This document shows, piece by piece, positions 6,613 to 13,323 of a stretch of 44,313 nt of DNA. Each line of letters begins with the position of its first letter. Position 1 is the first letter of the stretch. The DNA lies in contig NZ_NHSN01000011.1 of assembly GCF_016653405.1 (NCBI RefSeq), positions 1 through 44,313 of the forward strand. Direction: 5' to 3'. The notes under the pieces are model-generated. The model was not told the DNA's origin. It ran no database searches and worked only from the letters and a program-made list of their open reading frames with translations. Made by a program: the position numbers and the translations under genes. Origin of the DNA: Halorhodospira halophila. GTDB lineage: Bacteria > Pseudomonadota > Gammaproteobacteria > Nitrococcales > Halorhodospiraceae.

Positions 6613-6619
6613 AGCGCCC
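6613..6619 (-). other. Lone integron core site upstream of the first cassette (possible attI or attC remnant)
   Basis: GTTGGGC on the minus strand, 21 bases before the first cassette's ATG, is where a recombination core is expected. No matching RYYYAAC partner with inverted arms is seen to its right, so it is either the edge of an attI-type site or a broken attC. Confidence 0.35.
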
Positions 6620-7083
6620 AACAGTGGTATCGACAGATTCTGTGTATCCCGATCAGGCGTAATTCTGTATTTCCGGCTGCGCCAAGACGCGCGCAGAGAT
6701 TAATTGAGCGGTTCGGTGCAATAACAATGGGTTGCTCAGCGAAACGGCGGCCTGGGCGGCGGAAATGCTTGCAAGACACCTAGGGGCCCGCGTGGCCGCG
6801 GTTCTGCGTACGGCAGGTCCGAGAGGTACACCCTCGAGGCGTCCCCAAGGGTAGGTGGTGTGGCGAGCTCCACGCGCAGTCGTCCGTTGACATGTTGGCC
6901 AGTGAAGCACCTTACAATGTCGGGCTGCAAGAGCGCGCGCCACCTGGCGCGGAACGCTTAAGCGCGCGGGTTGAAAGACGGAGGGCCGCCAAGTCTCAGC
7001 GGCTCGGCGAATTCTGTGTAAACTCTTGGGGTTGACCCCTTGAGGCGGATCCCTGACCGTTGGCCCCGAGGAGGTATGCAACC
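6620..7083. other. Apparently gene-free stretch between the cassette array and the DUF192 gene
   Basis: Frames here have no recognisable product and none resembles an integron integrase, which would be expected on the plus strand in this position. A 7-bp inverted repeat with a 2-base gap (CGCGCCA/TGGCGCG, 6936-6951) is the only structure I noticed. A good ribosome binding site for the DUF192 gene (GAGGAGGT) closes the region. Confidence 0.4.
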
Positions 7084-7551
7084 ATGACCCTCCTAGTCCC
7101 CCTGGCCCTAGCCCTAACGCTTCTCCTTGACCCCTTTTCCGATTCGTACGGGGTCGAGGACTTACCGACGGCCATGGCTGTAGTCGGCGGAGAACCTATC
7201 GAAGTCCGAATCGCCAACACGCGGACGGCTCGAGCCCAGGGGTTCCAGCATGCAAGCCCGGAGCAGCTGAGCACAGAACGGGTCCTCTTCATTTGGACCG
7301 AGCCTCACCGACCGAGCTTTCACATGCATAACGTATCCGCGCCGTTGGACATTGCCTGGATTGCCGAGGGAGAGATCATCGCGATCGAGCGGATGACCCC
7401 AGGCGAACAAGGATACCGCCCCCCTGAGCCTGTTGATGCCGCGCTGGAACTCGCACCCAAACAGACGGAGACCATCGGCATAGAACCGGAAACCCAGATC
7501 GAGATCCCTCGAATTGCGTGCTCCGACGATTCCGACCTCTCACCCCACTGA
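7084..7551 (+). CDS. DUF192 family exported protein
   Basis: The ATG at 7084 has a strong GAGGAGGT ribosome binding site; an upstream in-frame TTG would place it inside the coding region, so it is rejected. The 155-residue product begins with a hydrophobic signal or anchor (about 1-17). The conserved DUF192 core follows: VRIANTRTARAQGFQH, VLFIWTEPHRPSFHMHNVSA, PLDIAWIAEGEIIAIERMTP and VDAALELAPKQTETIGI. DUF192 proteins are small beta-rich extracytoplasmic proteins of uncertain function. The C-terminus (RIACSDDSDLSPH) is extra. High GC, unlike the adjacent cassette genes, so it does not belong to the array. Confidence 0.8.
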   Translation: MTLLVPLALALTLLLDPFSDSYGVEDLPTAMAVVGGEPIEVRIANTRTARAQGFQHASPEQLSTERVLFIWTEPHRPSFHMHNVSAPLDIAWIAEGEIIAIERMTPGEQGYRPPEPVDAALELAPKQTETIGIEPETQIEIPRIACSDDSDLSPH

Positions 7552-7721
7552 TCGTGAACAACCCATGAGAACCCGTCCATGCTGGCCCTGCCGAGTCTTA
7601 GTCCCTACCCAAAACATCTGCTGCGGCCCGAAGGAAGGCGATCAGGGCACGGGCGGGAAGGAGCATCGCTAGGCAGTTGCGGGCCTCATGTTCTCAGCGT
7701 ATCGGGCACTTTGCGCCAGTC

Positions 7722-9059
7722 TCACCGGTTGGGAAGGTGGAGGACGACCTCGAGGCCGTGCGGAGCGCGGTTGCGCGCATGCACCACGCCGCCGAGCGTC
7801 TCAGCCGCATGGCACGTGATGGCCAGGCCGAGGCCGTGCCCGCTGCGGCGGCCGGAAGCCAGGCGCCGGAACGGCTCGAAGATCCGCTGCAGCTCCTCCT
7901 CAGGAACCCCGGGGCCTTCGTCGCGGACCCGGATCGCGACGCCCTCGCCCCCCACCTCCCAGGTCACGGTCACGGCGCTGCCCTCCGGGGTATGCTGCAG
8001 GGCGTTGCGCACGGCGTTCTCGATCGCGGCACGCAGCAAGTAGCGATCCGCCTGCACGGTGGCCTCCGGGCCCGGGACGACAGTCACCGAGCGCCCCTCG
8101 CTCCCCTCGTCTGGATCGCCGCGGAGCTCGTAGCGGGCGTCACGCGCGATGGACTCGACCAGGCCGGGCAGGTCGATCGGCTCGGGCGTGATCTCCGCGG
8201 CCCCTGCCTCCAGCCTCGCCAGGCTCAGGATCTGCCCGATCAGGCGATCCAGGTGCTCAAGCTCGTGCTCCATGCGTGCCAGATGGCCCGCCTGGCGCTC
8301 GCCGTCCTGCTGACGGGCCAGCTCCAAAGCGGTCTGGAGCCGCGCCAACGGCGACCGCAACTCGTGGGAGAGATCCCGCAGCAAGTGCCCGCGCGACTCG
8401 ATCAGGTAGGCAAGCTGGTCCGCCATGCGGTTGAAGTCTCCGGCGAGCGCCTGGAGTTCGTCCCCGCCGCCCGAGGTGGTCCCGGCGCGGGCGGAGAGAT
8501 CGCCCTGGGCCAGGCGCTGGCTAGCCCGGCGAATGCGTCGTACCCGTTGGCTGAGCCGGGCGGCGAGCAGCGCCGCCAGGGCTGCTGTGATGGCGAGGGC
8601 CAGCCCTGCGCCGACCCCCGGTGGCAGGTCGGCCAGCCCCGCCGGGGAGCCCACGGCTACCAGGTGCCGCTCCCGCCCGTCGCCCAGCTCCAAGGACACC
8701 GCGCGGTAGGGATGGCCTTCGACCCAGCCGGAGGCCGCTCCGTCCAGATCCGCCTCCTCGAGCGCCTCCTGCAGGGGGTGGGGCCCGCGCCGCTGCCCCT
8801 GGGGAGAGAGGCCCGGCGCCTGCGGCACGATCCGCAGCCGCGGCGCCTCCCCCCGCTGCAGGCCGCGCAGGTAGGCGCGGACCTCGCGATCGCGGGCCTC
8901 GGCCGCCAGCTCCTCCAGCTCTTCAGCGTGCGCTTGCAGTTCCGCCGCCTCGGGCAGGGCGGCGCCGCTCCAGTGGGCGTAGACGGCCGCCAAGGCCCCG
9001 CCGACAGCGCTCATCGCCACCCAGAGCCAGAGGAAAAGCTTGAGGAAGAGTCGGCTCAT
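7722..9059 (-). CDS. CpxA/OmpR-group sensor histidine kinase
   Basis: The 445-residue protein has a first membrane helix at about 8-26. A periplasmic domain of roughly 120 residues, rich in Glu and Ala, follows. A second helix spans about 149-169, then HAMP and a dimerisation/phosphoacceptor helix with LLRDLSHELRSPLARL (His232). The ATPase domain has the N box (ENAVRNALQHTP), G1 (DEGPGVP), F box (IFEPFRRL) and G2 (GHGLGLAI). The H-box pattern is CpxA-like. It overlaps the response regulator stop by 4 bases (ATGA), so the pair is co-translated. The signal is not evident; envelope stress or metal are typical for this group. High GC and chromosomal style, yet inside ICE cargo. Confidence 0.9.
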   Translation of the reverse strand: MSRLFLKLFLWLWVAMSAVGGALAAVYAHWSGAALPEAAELQAHAEELEELAAEARDREVRAYLRGLQRGEAPRLRIVPQAPGLSPQGQRRGPHPLQEALEEADLDGAASGWVEGHPYRAVSLELGDGRERHLVAVGSPAGLADLPPGVGAGLALAITAALAALLAARLSQRVRRIRRASQRLAQGDLSARAGTTSGGGDELQALAGDFNRMADQLAYLIESRGHLLRDLSHELRSPLARLQTALELARQQDGERQAGHLARMEHELEHLDRLIGQILSLARLEAGAAEITPEPIDLPGLVESIARDARYELRGDPDEGSEGRSVTVVPGPEATVQADRYLLRAAIENAVRNALQHTPEGSAVTVTWEVGGEGVAIRVRDEGPGVPEEELQRIFEPFRRLASGRRSGHGLGLAITCHAAETLGGVVHARNRAPHGLEVVLHLPNR

Positions 9060-9766
9060 CTCGCGTTTCCTCCAGCCGGAGCGTCGGCAGGAATCAGCTG
9101 GTAGCCCGCTCCACGGCGGCTGATGATGCGTGACCCGCCCTCGGGCAGTGGTCCCAGCTTGCGGCGCAGATTGCTGATGTGGGTATCGATGGCGCGGTCG
9201 TAGGCCCCTAAGGGGCGGTGCAGGGCTTCCTCGCTCAGGCGCTCGCGGGAGACCACCTCGCCGGCGTGGCGCAGCAGCACGGCGAGCACGGCCATCTCCG
9301 CCCCGGTGAGCGTGACGGGCTCACCCTGGCACAGGAGCTGCCGTCGGCCCCAGTCGAGTTCGAGATCGCCGGCACGCAGCACCGAAGCCTCCTCGCAGGA
9401 GGGCGGCTGCGCGCGGCGCAGCAGGGCGCGGATGCGAGCGAGCAGAACCCGGGGGTTGCAGGGCTTGGCGAGGTAGTCGTCGGCGCCGAGCTCCAGACCT
9501 ACGACCGTATCCGTATCATCGCCGCGGGCGGTGAGCATGAGCACCGGTACACTGTGCTCCCGGCGTATCTCCCGGAGCAGCTCGAAGCCGTTGCGGCCGG
9601 GGAGCATGACATCCAGCACGATGACCGCCGGCGCCGCGGCGGCGAGCTGCTGCTCCGCCTGCCCGGCGTCCTCGGCGGCCGCCACCTCGAAGCCCTCTCC
9701 CTGCAGGTACTCCGCGAGCAGCTCCTGGAGAGCCGGGTCATCGTCGACGATGAGGATGCGTGCCAT
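9056..9766 (-). CDS. OmpR/CpxR-type response regulator
   Basis: The 236-residue protein has a receiver domain (1-118) with acidic pocket DDD at 8-10, phosphoacceptor Asp52 (VIVLDVMLPG), Thr79 and Lys101 (LAKPCNPRVLLARIRALLRR, a CpxR-like join). A C-terminal winged-helix DNA-binding domain (about 130-230) ends RRGAGYQLI. It is first in a two-gene operon with the kinase. The divergent gene at 9973, which encodes a secreted repeat protein, shares the 206-base intergenic region and is the most obvious candidate target, as cpxP is for CpxR. No clear CpxR box (GTAAA repeat) was found there. Confidence 0.92.
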   Translation of the reverse strand: MARILIVDDDPALQELLAEYLQGEGFEVAAAEDAGQAEQQLAAAAPAVIVLDVMLPGRNGFELLREIRREHSVPVLMLTARGDDTDTVVGLELGADDYLAKPCNPRVLLARIRALLRRAQPPSCEEASVLRAGDLELDWGRRQLLCQGEPVTLTGAEMAVLAVLLRHAGEVVSRERLSEEALHRPLGAYDRAIDTHISNLRRKLGPLPEGGSRIISRRGAGYQLIPADAPAGGNAR

Positions 9767-9972
9767 GGGCCTCCATTCTGCCTTGCTTCCGTCTCTACTG
9801 CGCGCCTCGATGCAGCCGCCCTGGATAGCGTCCTTGACCTTTCTTGGCAGATCTTGTGCTGCGCTAATCCCACGGCGGTCCCCGGAGGAGAGAGAATCGC
9901 ACCTGTGGCCTTAGTCATGTCGAGACCGACGGGTCATGCGGTACCGATTTTCAAGCCAGAGGAGAATGTGTC

Positions 9973-10410
9973 ATGACACGACCCAGTAGGCGATTCCCCA
10001 AGCTTATGGCACTGGCCATGGTGTTGGCTTTCGGCCTGCCGGCGCCGGCACTGACCGCCGGGTCGGATGATGCCGAGCCTTCGCAGGCCGGACAACAAGC
10101 CGCTTCAGAGCGGCAGGCGTCGGGCCGCGGCGAGGGTGGCGCTCATGCCGAGGATGCCACTGGCCAGGGCCGGGGTGAGGGCCAAGCCGGGCGGCGCGAT
10201 GGCGATGCCGCCGGAAGGGGCGGTGAGGGTCGCGGTGAAGGAGACCCCCGCGCCGAGGACGCTACCGGCCAGGGTCGGGGTGAGGGCCAAGCCGGGCAGC
10301 GCGGTGGCGATGCTGCCGCACGGGGCGGTGAGGGTCGCGCGGAAAGTCGCCGCGGAGCTGGCGATGGCCAGTCCGAAGGTCGCGGTGCAGGTCAAGGCCG
10401 CGGTGACTGA
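9973..10410 (+). CDS. Secreted low-complexity Gly/Arg/Glu-rich protein with 35-residue tandem repeat
   Basis: The ATG has a matching AGGAG Shine-Dalgarno and is followed by a convincing signal peptide (about residues 1-29, ending APALTAG). The mature 116 residues are almost free of hydrophobic and aromatic residues. They include two copies of a 35-residue unit beginning AEDATGQGRGEGQAG (residues 59-93 and 94-128). I know no family; the chain must be disordered. It is transcribed divergently from the response regulator. Other frames through this repeat are also open, but only this one has a start with signal peptide and ribosome binding site. Confidence 0.6.
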   Translation: MTRPSRRFPKLMALAMVLAFGLPAPALTAGSDDAEPSQAGQQAASERQASGRGEGGAHAEDATGQGRGEGQAGRRDGDAAGRGGEGRGEGDPRAEDATGQGRGEGQAGQRGGDAAARGGEGRAESRRGAGDGQSEGRGAGQGRGD

Positions 10411-10510
10411 GTGAGCCACGGCCAGTGCGCGCTTTCGGGGAGTGTGCCACTAAATCGTGCTGCGGACCTCCAAGCGGTTGTCCGCAGCTCTTGTGGATAT
10501 GACACATCCC

Positions 10511-10645
10511 GGCCCCTTCGCGGATCGTGTGGGTGTCAGCGGCTTGTAGCGGGGTAGCCGTCCGCCGGCGTGACCCTATCGCACAACATCTAGTGCTGAC
10601 GCGGCCTGACCTGATGACGCCGTCACCTACACAGATTTGGATAGC
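10511..10645 (-). repeat. 135-bp repeat, right copy (inverted relative to 3514-3648)
   Basis: This is the reverse complement of the left copy with only a handful of mismatches, all near the ends. It starts GGCCCCTTCGCG and ends GGATAGC on the plus strand. Unlike the left copy, its flanks (ATCCC and GCCTG) show no target duplication, so it may be older, or may have been rearranged by recombination between the two copies. Together they bracket about 7.1 kb of cargo. Confidence 0.85.
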
Positions 10646-10711
10646 GCCTGAACGACCTGCACCGCTGCGCCACACCAGGATGGGTCCCGTATTTATAGGC
10701 TTCACAATCCA

Positions 10712-10999
10712 TCAACGCTCGCCTGAACCGTTATTGCGTAACGTGGGCTTGAGGTCGAGGAAGGCATCCTGCGCCGGTCCATCGAGGGTATTCAGGACGT
10801 GCGCAACGGCTTCCTCAAGGACCCACTCGAGCACGGCGCGCTGGGTCATGCCGTGGTGGACGGCCAGGCGCTCAAGGTTGAGCTTGGCCCTGAAGTGGAC
10901 CATGGCGTTGATGCGCTCCAGCATCTCGACGTCCTCATCAAGGCCCTTGAGATGACGCTGACGATAGGCTCGTTGTCTCTCGGCATTCGAAGAGGCCAT
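10712..10999 (-). CDS. Small basic protein at the end of the ICE maintenance operon
   Basis: A 95-residue product from an ATG with a purine-rich GGGGGGA upstream; a longer frame to 11071 would overlap the helicase-loader gene. It starts ASSNAERQRAYRQRHLKG, a basic helix frequent in small plasmid and ICE proteins. A helical segment with AKLNLERLAVHHGMTQRAVLEWVL follows, which could be a ribbon-helix-helix or helix-turn-helix region. Last gene of the parA-led minus-strand operon. DNA binding is inferred only. Confidence 0.55.
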   Translation of the reverse strand: MASSNAERQRAYRQRHLKGLDEDVEMLERINAMVHFRAKLNLERLAVHHGMTQRAVLEWVLEEAVAHVLNTLDGPAQDAFLDLKPTLRNNGSGER

Positions 11000-11012
11000 C
11001 CCGTCCCCCCTA

Positions 11013-11786
11013 TCACCGTTTACCGCTCCGGTAGCTGGCCCAAGTGAAGGCCAGAGCTGTGCCGTCCTCAAGCAGCCGATCGATGACGCGCTCGCCTAGA
11101 ATCTGCGTCAAGTCCTGGCATCCGAGGTTCGAGATCACGACGGTCGGCCGCATGTCCGAGTACCGCCGGTTGAAGATCTCAAAAAGCACCATGCGCTCAT
11201 GCTCGGAGCCGGTCTGAGCGCCCACCTCGTCGAGGACCAACAGCGGCAAACCAGCGAGCCAGTCGAACACGTCCTGCTCGGTCTGCTCACTCGTCCGGTC
11301 ATAGGTTCGGCGCACCTGACGCACCGCGTCGGAGACGGTGGCGTAACGTGCCTGCCGCTGGTGCGCAGCAATGACATAGCGCGCGATAGCACAACCGAGG
11401 TGGGTCTTTCCGGTACCCACCCCACCAGAGAGGATGAGGTTCGTCCCATTCTGGAGGCGCTCGGGAAAGGTCTCCGCATAGCGGCGGCAGGCTTCACGCA
11501 CCCGAACCGCTGCGTCCGCTTCGGCGTCAAAAGCCTCAAACGAGGCATCTTGATACCGCCCCGGGATGCCGGCCAACCGGATCATCGTCTGGGTACGCTG
11601 CTGACGTCTCTGCTCCATGTCCTCCCGCCGCTGGCGCTGGCGTTTCGCGTCCAGGCAGTGCGGACACCCCCCGCCGACCCAGCGATCACCCAGCCAGGTG
11701 TAGATGGCGGTGTACTGGCCGTGATCAGGGCAGTACTCCTGCTTCTCACGATGGTGGCTATTTAGAGCGTGCGCGATGCTTTGCAT
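11013..11786 (-). CDS. DnaC-like AAA+ helicase loader of the ICE
   Basis: The 257-residue protein has an N-terminal Cys/His cluster (YCPDHG at 18-23, GGCPHC at 39-44), probably a zinc ribbon. A Gln/Arg-rich helix and an AAA+ domain follow: Walker A GGVGTGKTHL (121-130), Walker B LPLLVLDEVGAQ, sensor region TVVISNLG and an arginine-rich end (GERVIDRLLEDG). Such proteins load DnaB-type helicase in phages and plasmids. It follows the phage O-like gene by eight bases, with the Shine-Dalgarno overlapping that gene's stop. The pair probably starts replication of the excised ICE using the host DnaB. Confidence 0.85.
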   Translation of the reverse strand: MQSIAHALNSHHREKQEYCPDHGQYTAIYTWLGDRWVGGGCPHCLDAKRQRQRREDMEQRRQQRTQTMIRLAGIPGRYQDASFEAFDAEADAAVRVREACRRYAETFPERLQNGTNLILSGGVGTGKTHLGCAIARYVIAAHQRQARYATVSDAVRQVRRTYDRTSEQTEQDVFDWLAGLPLLVLDEVGAQTGSEHERMVLFEIFNRRYSDMRPTVVISNLGCQDLTQILGERVIDRLLEDGTALAFTWASYRSGKR

Positions 11787-11794
11787 AATCCCTC

Positions 11795-12769
11795 CTACCA
11801 GTCGGGGTCCGTTTCAAAGCCCGCAGCCGCGAACACATCAACCTCGGCTTGGTAGCTCTTCTGCGACGTATGCTCATCGAGCGTGGTGCGCGGAGCCGCT
11901 CCACCGGACCCTCGGCCACGCTCGATGGCCTCTTTCCAGCGTTCCTCCCGTAGGTAATTGCCTGGGTTGGGGATATAGCCACCGATCCAGCGCCGATCCT
12001 CTAACTGCCTGCATGCGATGTCGCTGAGGATGGCGTCGATCTGCCAGCGCAGCCCGCGCGAGCGGAAGATTTCGTAGGCCTCACGCCGTTTGACCTTCCT
12101 CGGGTAGGCCGTCCAGAACCGCTCAAAGACCTCGCGGTCATTGGCTTTGGGAGCATCGGCGCTGTGCTGGGCGGAGGCCGAGAGCGTCCCAGCAAGGCCA
12201 GCTTCACACACCCCTGCGCCCCCCGACCGAGAGGCCCCCTCGGTGTGTAATGGAGCTTCTCTCCGGACACCGGATACCGGAGGTGTGTTGGCTTGGATCT
12301 GCACCGGGGATGTCGGGTTAGGGTCGGGATGCCTGTCGGGTTGAGACCGCGACTGCCCATCACATGCGAGCCGGGTCTTGTCGGGATCTGTGTCGGGTTC
12401 GCTATGCCGGGTTTGTGTCGGGTTTGTGCCGGGTTTTTCCCGCTCAGACGAGTCCGTATGGGCCAACGGACAGTGGAAGATGAGCCGCTTCCCTTGGGTA
12501 CACTCGACCGTTAACCCCGACCGGTTCAGCCAATCCACCGAGCGCCTTACGGCGGATTTGCTCGGTGTGCCGGTGCCGGTCAGGCCCTGGTGCGGCTCGA
12601 CATGGCAGGCTTCGCGCAGTGATTGCCAGCTGATACGCCGCTGCACACCGACCAGGCCCGTCCGGTAATCCATATACGGTCGGATACCGAGGATGTAGAC
12701 ACGGAGCGCCAAGCTCGGGAGCCCCGCCAACGCCTGGAGTTCCTCCTGGGTCAATTTGATGGCACTCAT
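11795..12769 (-). CDS. Phage O/DnaT-like replication initiation protein of the ICE
   Basis: The 324-residue product starts at the ATG whose A is shared with the preceding stop (TGATG). The N-terminal part (1-110) looks like a winged-helix replication protein: LALRVYILGIRPYMDYRTG, VQRRISWQSLREA and SAVRRSVDWLNRSGLTVEC. A Pro/Ser/Asp-rich linker of about 100 residues follows. The C-terminal module has FERFWTAYPRKVKRREAYEI and WIGGYIPNPGNYLREERW, typical of phage O-like and helicase-interacting replication proteins. It is encoded directly before the DnaC-like loader, an order known from lambda O/P-type modules. Role in ICE replication is inferred. Confidence 0.8.
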   Translation of the reverse strand: MSAIKLTQEELQALAGLPSLALRVYILGIRPYMDYRTGLVGVQRRISWQSLREACHVEPHQGLTGTGTPSKSAVRRSVDWLNRSGLTVECTQGKRLIFHCPLAHTDSSEREKPGTNPTQTRHSEPDTDPDKTRLACDGQSRSQPDRHPDPNPTSPVQIQANTPPVSGVRREAPLHTEGASRSGGAGVCEAGLAGTLSASAQHSADAPKANDREVFERFWTAYPRKVKRREAYEIFRSRGLRWQIDAILSDIACRQLEDRRWIGGYIPNPGNYLREERWKEAIERGRGSGGAAPRTTLDEHTSQKSYQAEVDVFAAAGFETDPDW

Positions 12770-13323
12770 CAGTGCCCTCCCTCGACCGCCGGTTCGGCCC
12801 GCCCCCTTGAGGCGTAGTCCCGCTGGATGGCTTCGGCTTCCTGTACGAGCTGCCACACAGCCTGCGCAGGAACGCGGCACTTCTGGGCAACTCGCAGATA
12901 CCGCTTCGCATCGGGTAGGCCGTGGTGCTGTTGCCAGGACTGCCAGACGACGTCGGCCCGTTCCGGCTGCAGACGGGGTGGGCGCCCCTGGTGCCGAGAC
13001 ACCCCCAGCGTCCGGCGACGACGGGCCACCTCCGCAGGTGTCATCCCGAAAAGCGCTTCCATCATCGCCCCGTGGGCATGGTGGCGGATCAGTTCATCGG
13101 CAAGTTCGTCCTCCTCGGCACGACGACGAGCGCGCTCGATAGCCGCCGCCAGACGCTCGGGATGAACGTGGATATCGAGAAAGTACCGAGCTTGTGACAG
13201 CAGGTAGAGATACTCCCGGAAGGTCAATTTCTCGATCTGCTGCACGCTGCCTTGTTCCTGCTTGCACTCGAGGGCATGCAGAATCGCCTCGTGTGCGAGC
13301 TTGGTCGGGCTCATTGTCCTCAT
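12769..13323 (-). CDS. DUF2857-type ICE protein
   Basis: The ATG at 13323 overlaps the parB stop (ATGA), giving 184 residues. Conserved-looking parts are TFREYLYLLSQARYFLDIHV in the N-terminal half, ELIRHHAHGAMMEALFGMTP, and an HTH-like AEVARRRRTLGVSRHQGRP. The C-terminal half contains VWQSWQQHHGLPDAKRYLRV. This resembles the DUF2857 family that follows parB in PFGI-1/SPI-7-class ICEs. Its function is unknown; the HTH-like part suggests a regulatory or flagellar-FlhC-like DNA-binding role. Confidence 0.7.
   Translation of the reverse strand: MRTMSPTKLAHEAILHALECKQEQGSVQQIEKLTFREYLYLLSQARYFLDIHVHPERLAAAIERARRRAEEDELADELIRHHAHGAMMEALFGMTPAEVARRRRTLGVSRHQGRPPRLQPERADVVWQSWQQHHGLPDAKRYLRVAQKCRVPAQAVWQLVQEAEAIQRDYASRGRAEPAVEGGH

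Larger units (their letters stand above)
3851..6619 (-). mobile_element. Integron gene-cassette array without integrase (CALIN)
   Basis: Three attC-type sites separate minus-strand genes, each beginning with an RYYYAAC-like core just after a gene and ending with a GTTRRRY-like core just before the next. The array reads from right to left: a lone GTTGGGC core (6613-6619), a UDG-like gene, attC, a TIR-like plus SLATT pair, attC, a beta-flower gene, attC, and a small truncated gene. The genes are clearly more AT-rich than the chromosome. No integron integrase gene lies in the window, so this is best described as a cluster of attC sites lacking integrase, carried as ICE cargo. Confidence 0.8.

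Noticed and set aside
6653-7081. Minus-strand open frame of 142 codons in the integrase-expected region
   Set aside because: No integrase or other family motif, no Shine-Dalgarno, and it overlaps the translated start and leader of the DUF192 gene.
9767-9972. CpxR binding boxes in the divergent promoter region
   Set aside because: No pair of GTAAA-type half sites at the expected spacing was found.
10067-10419. Alternative frames through the Gly/Arg-rich gene on both strands
   Set aside because: They are open only because of the repeated GC-rich units; neither has a good start with signal peptide and ribosome binding site.
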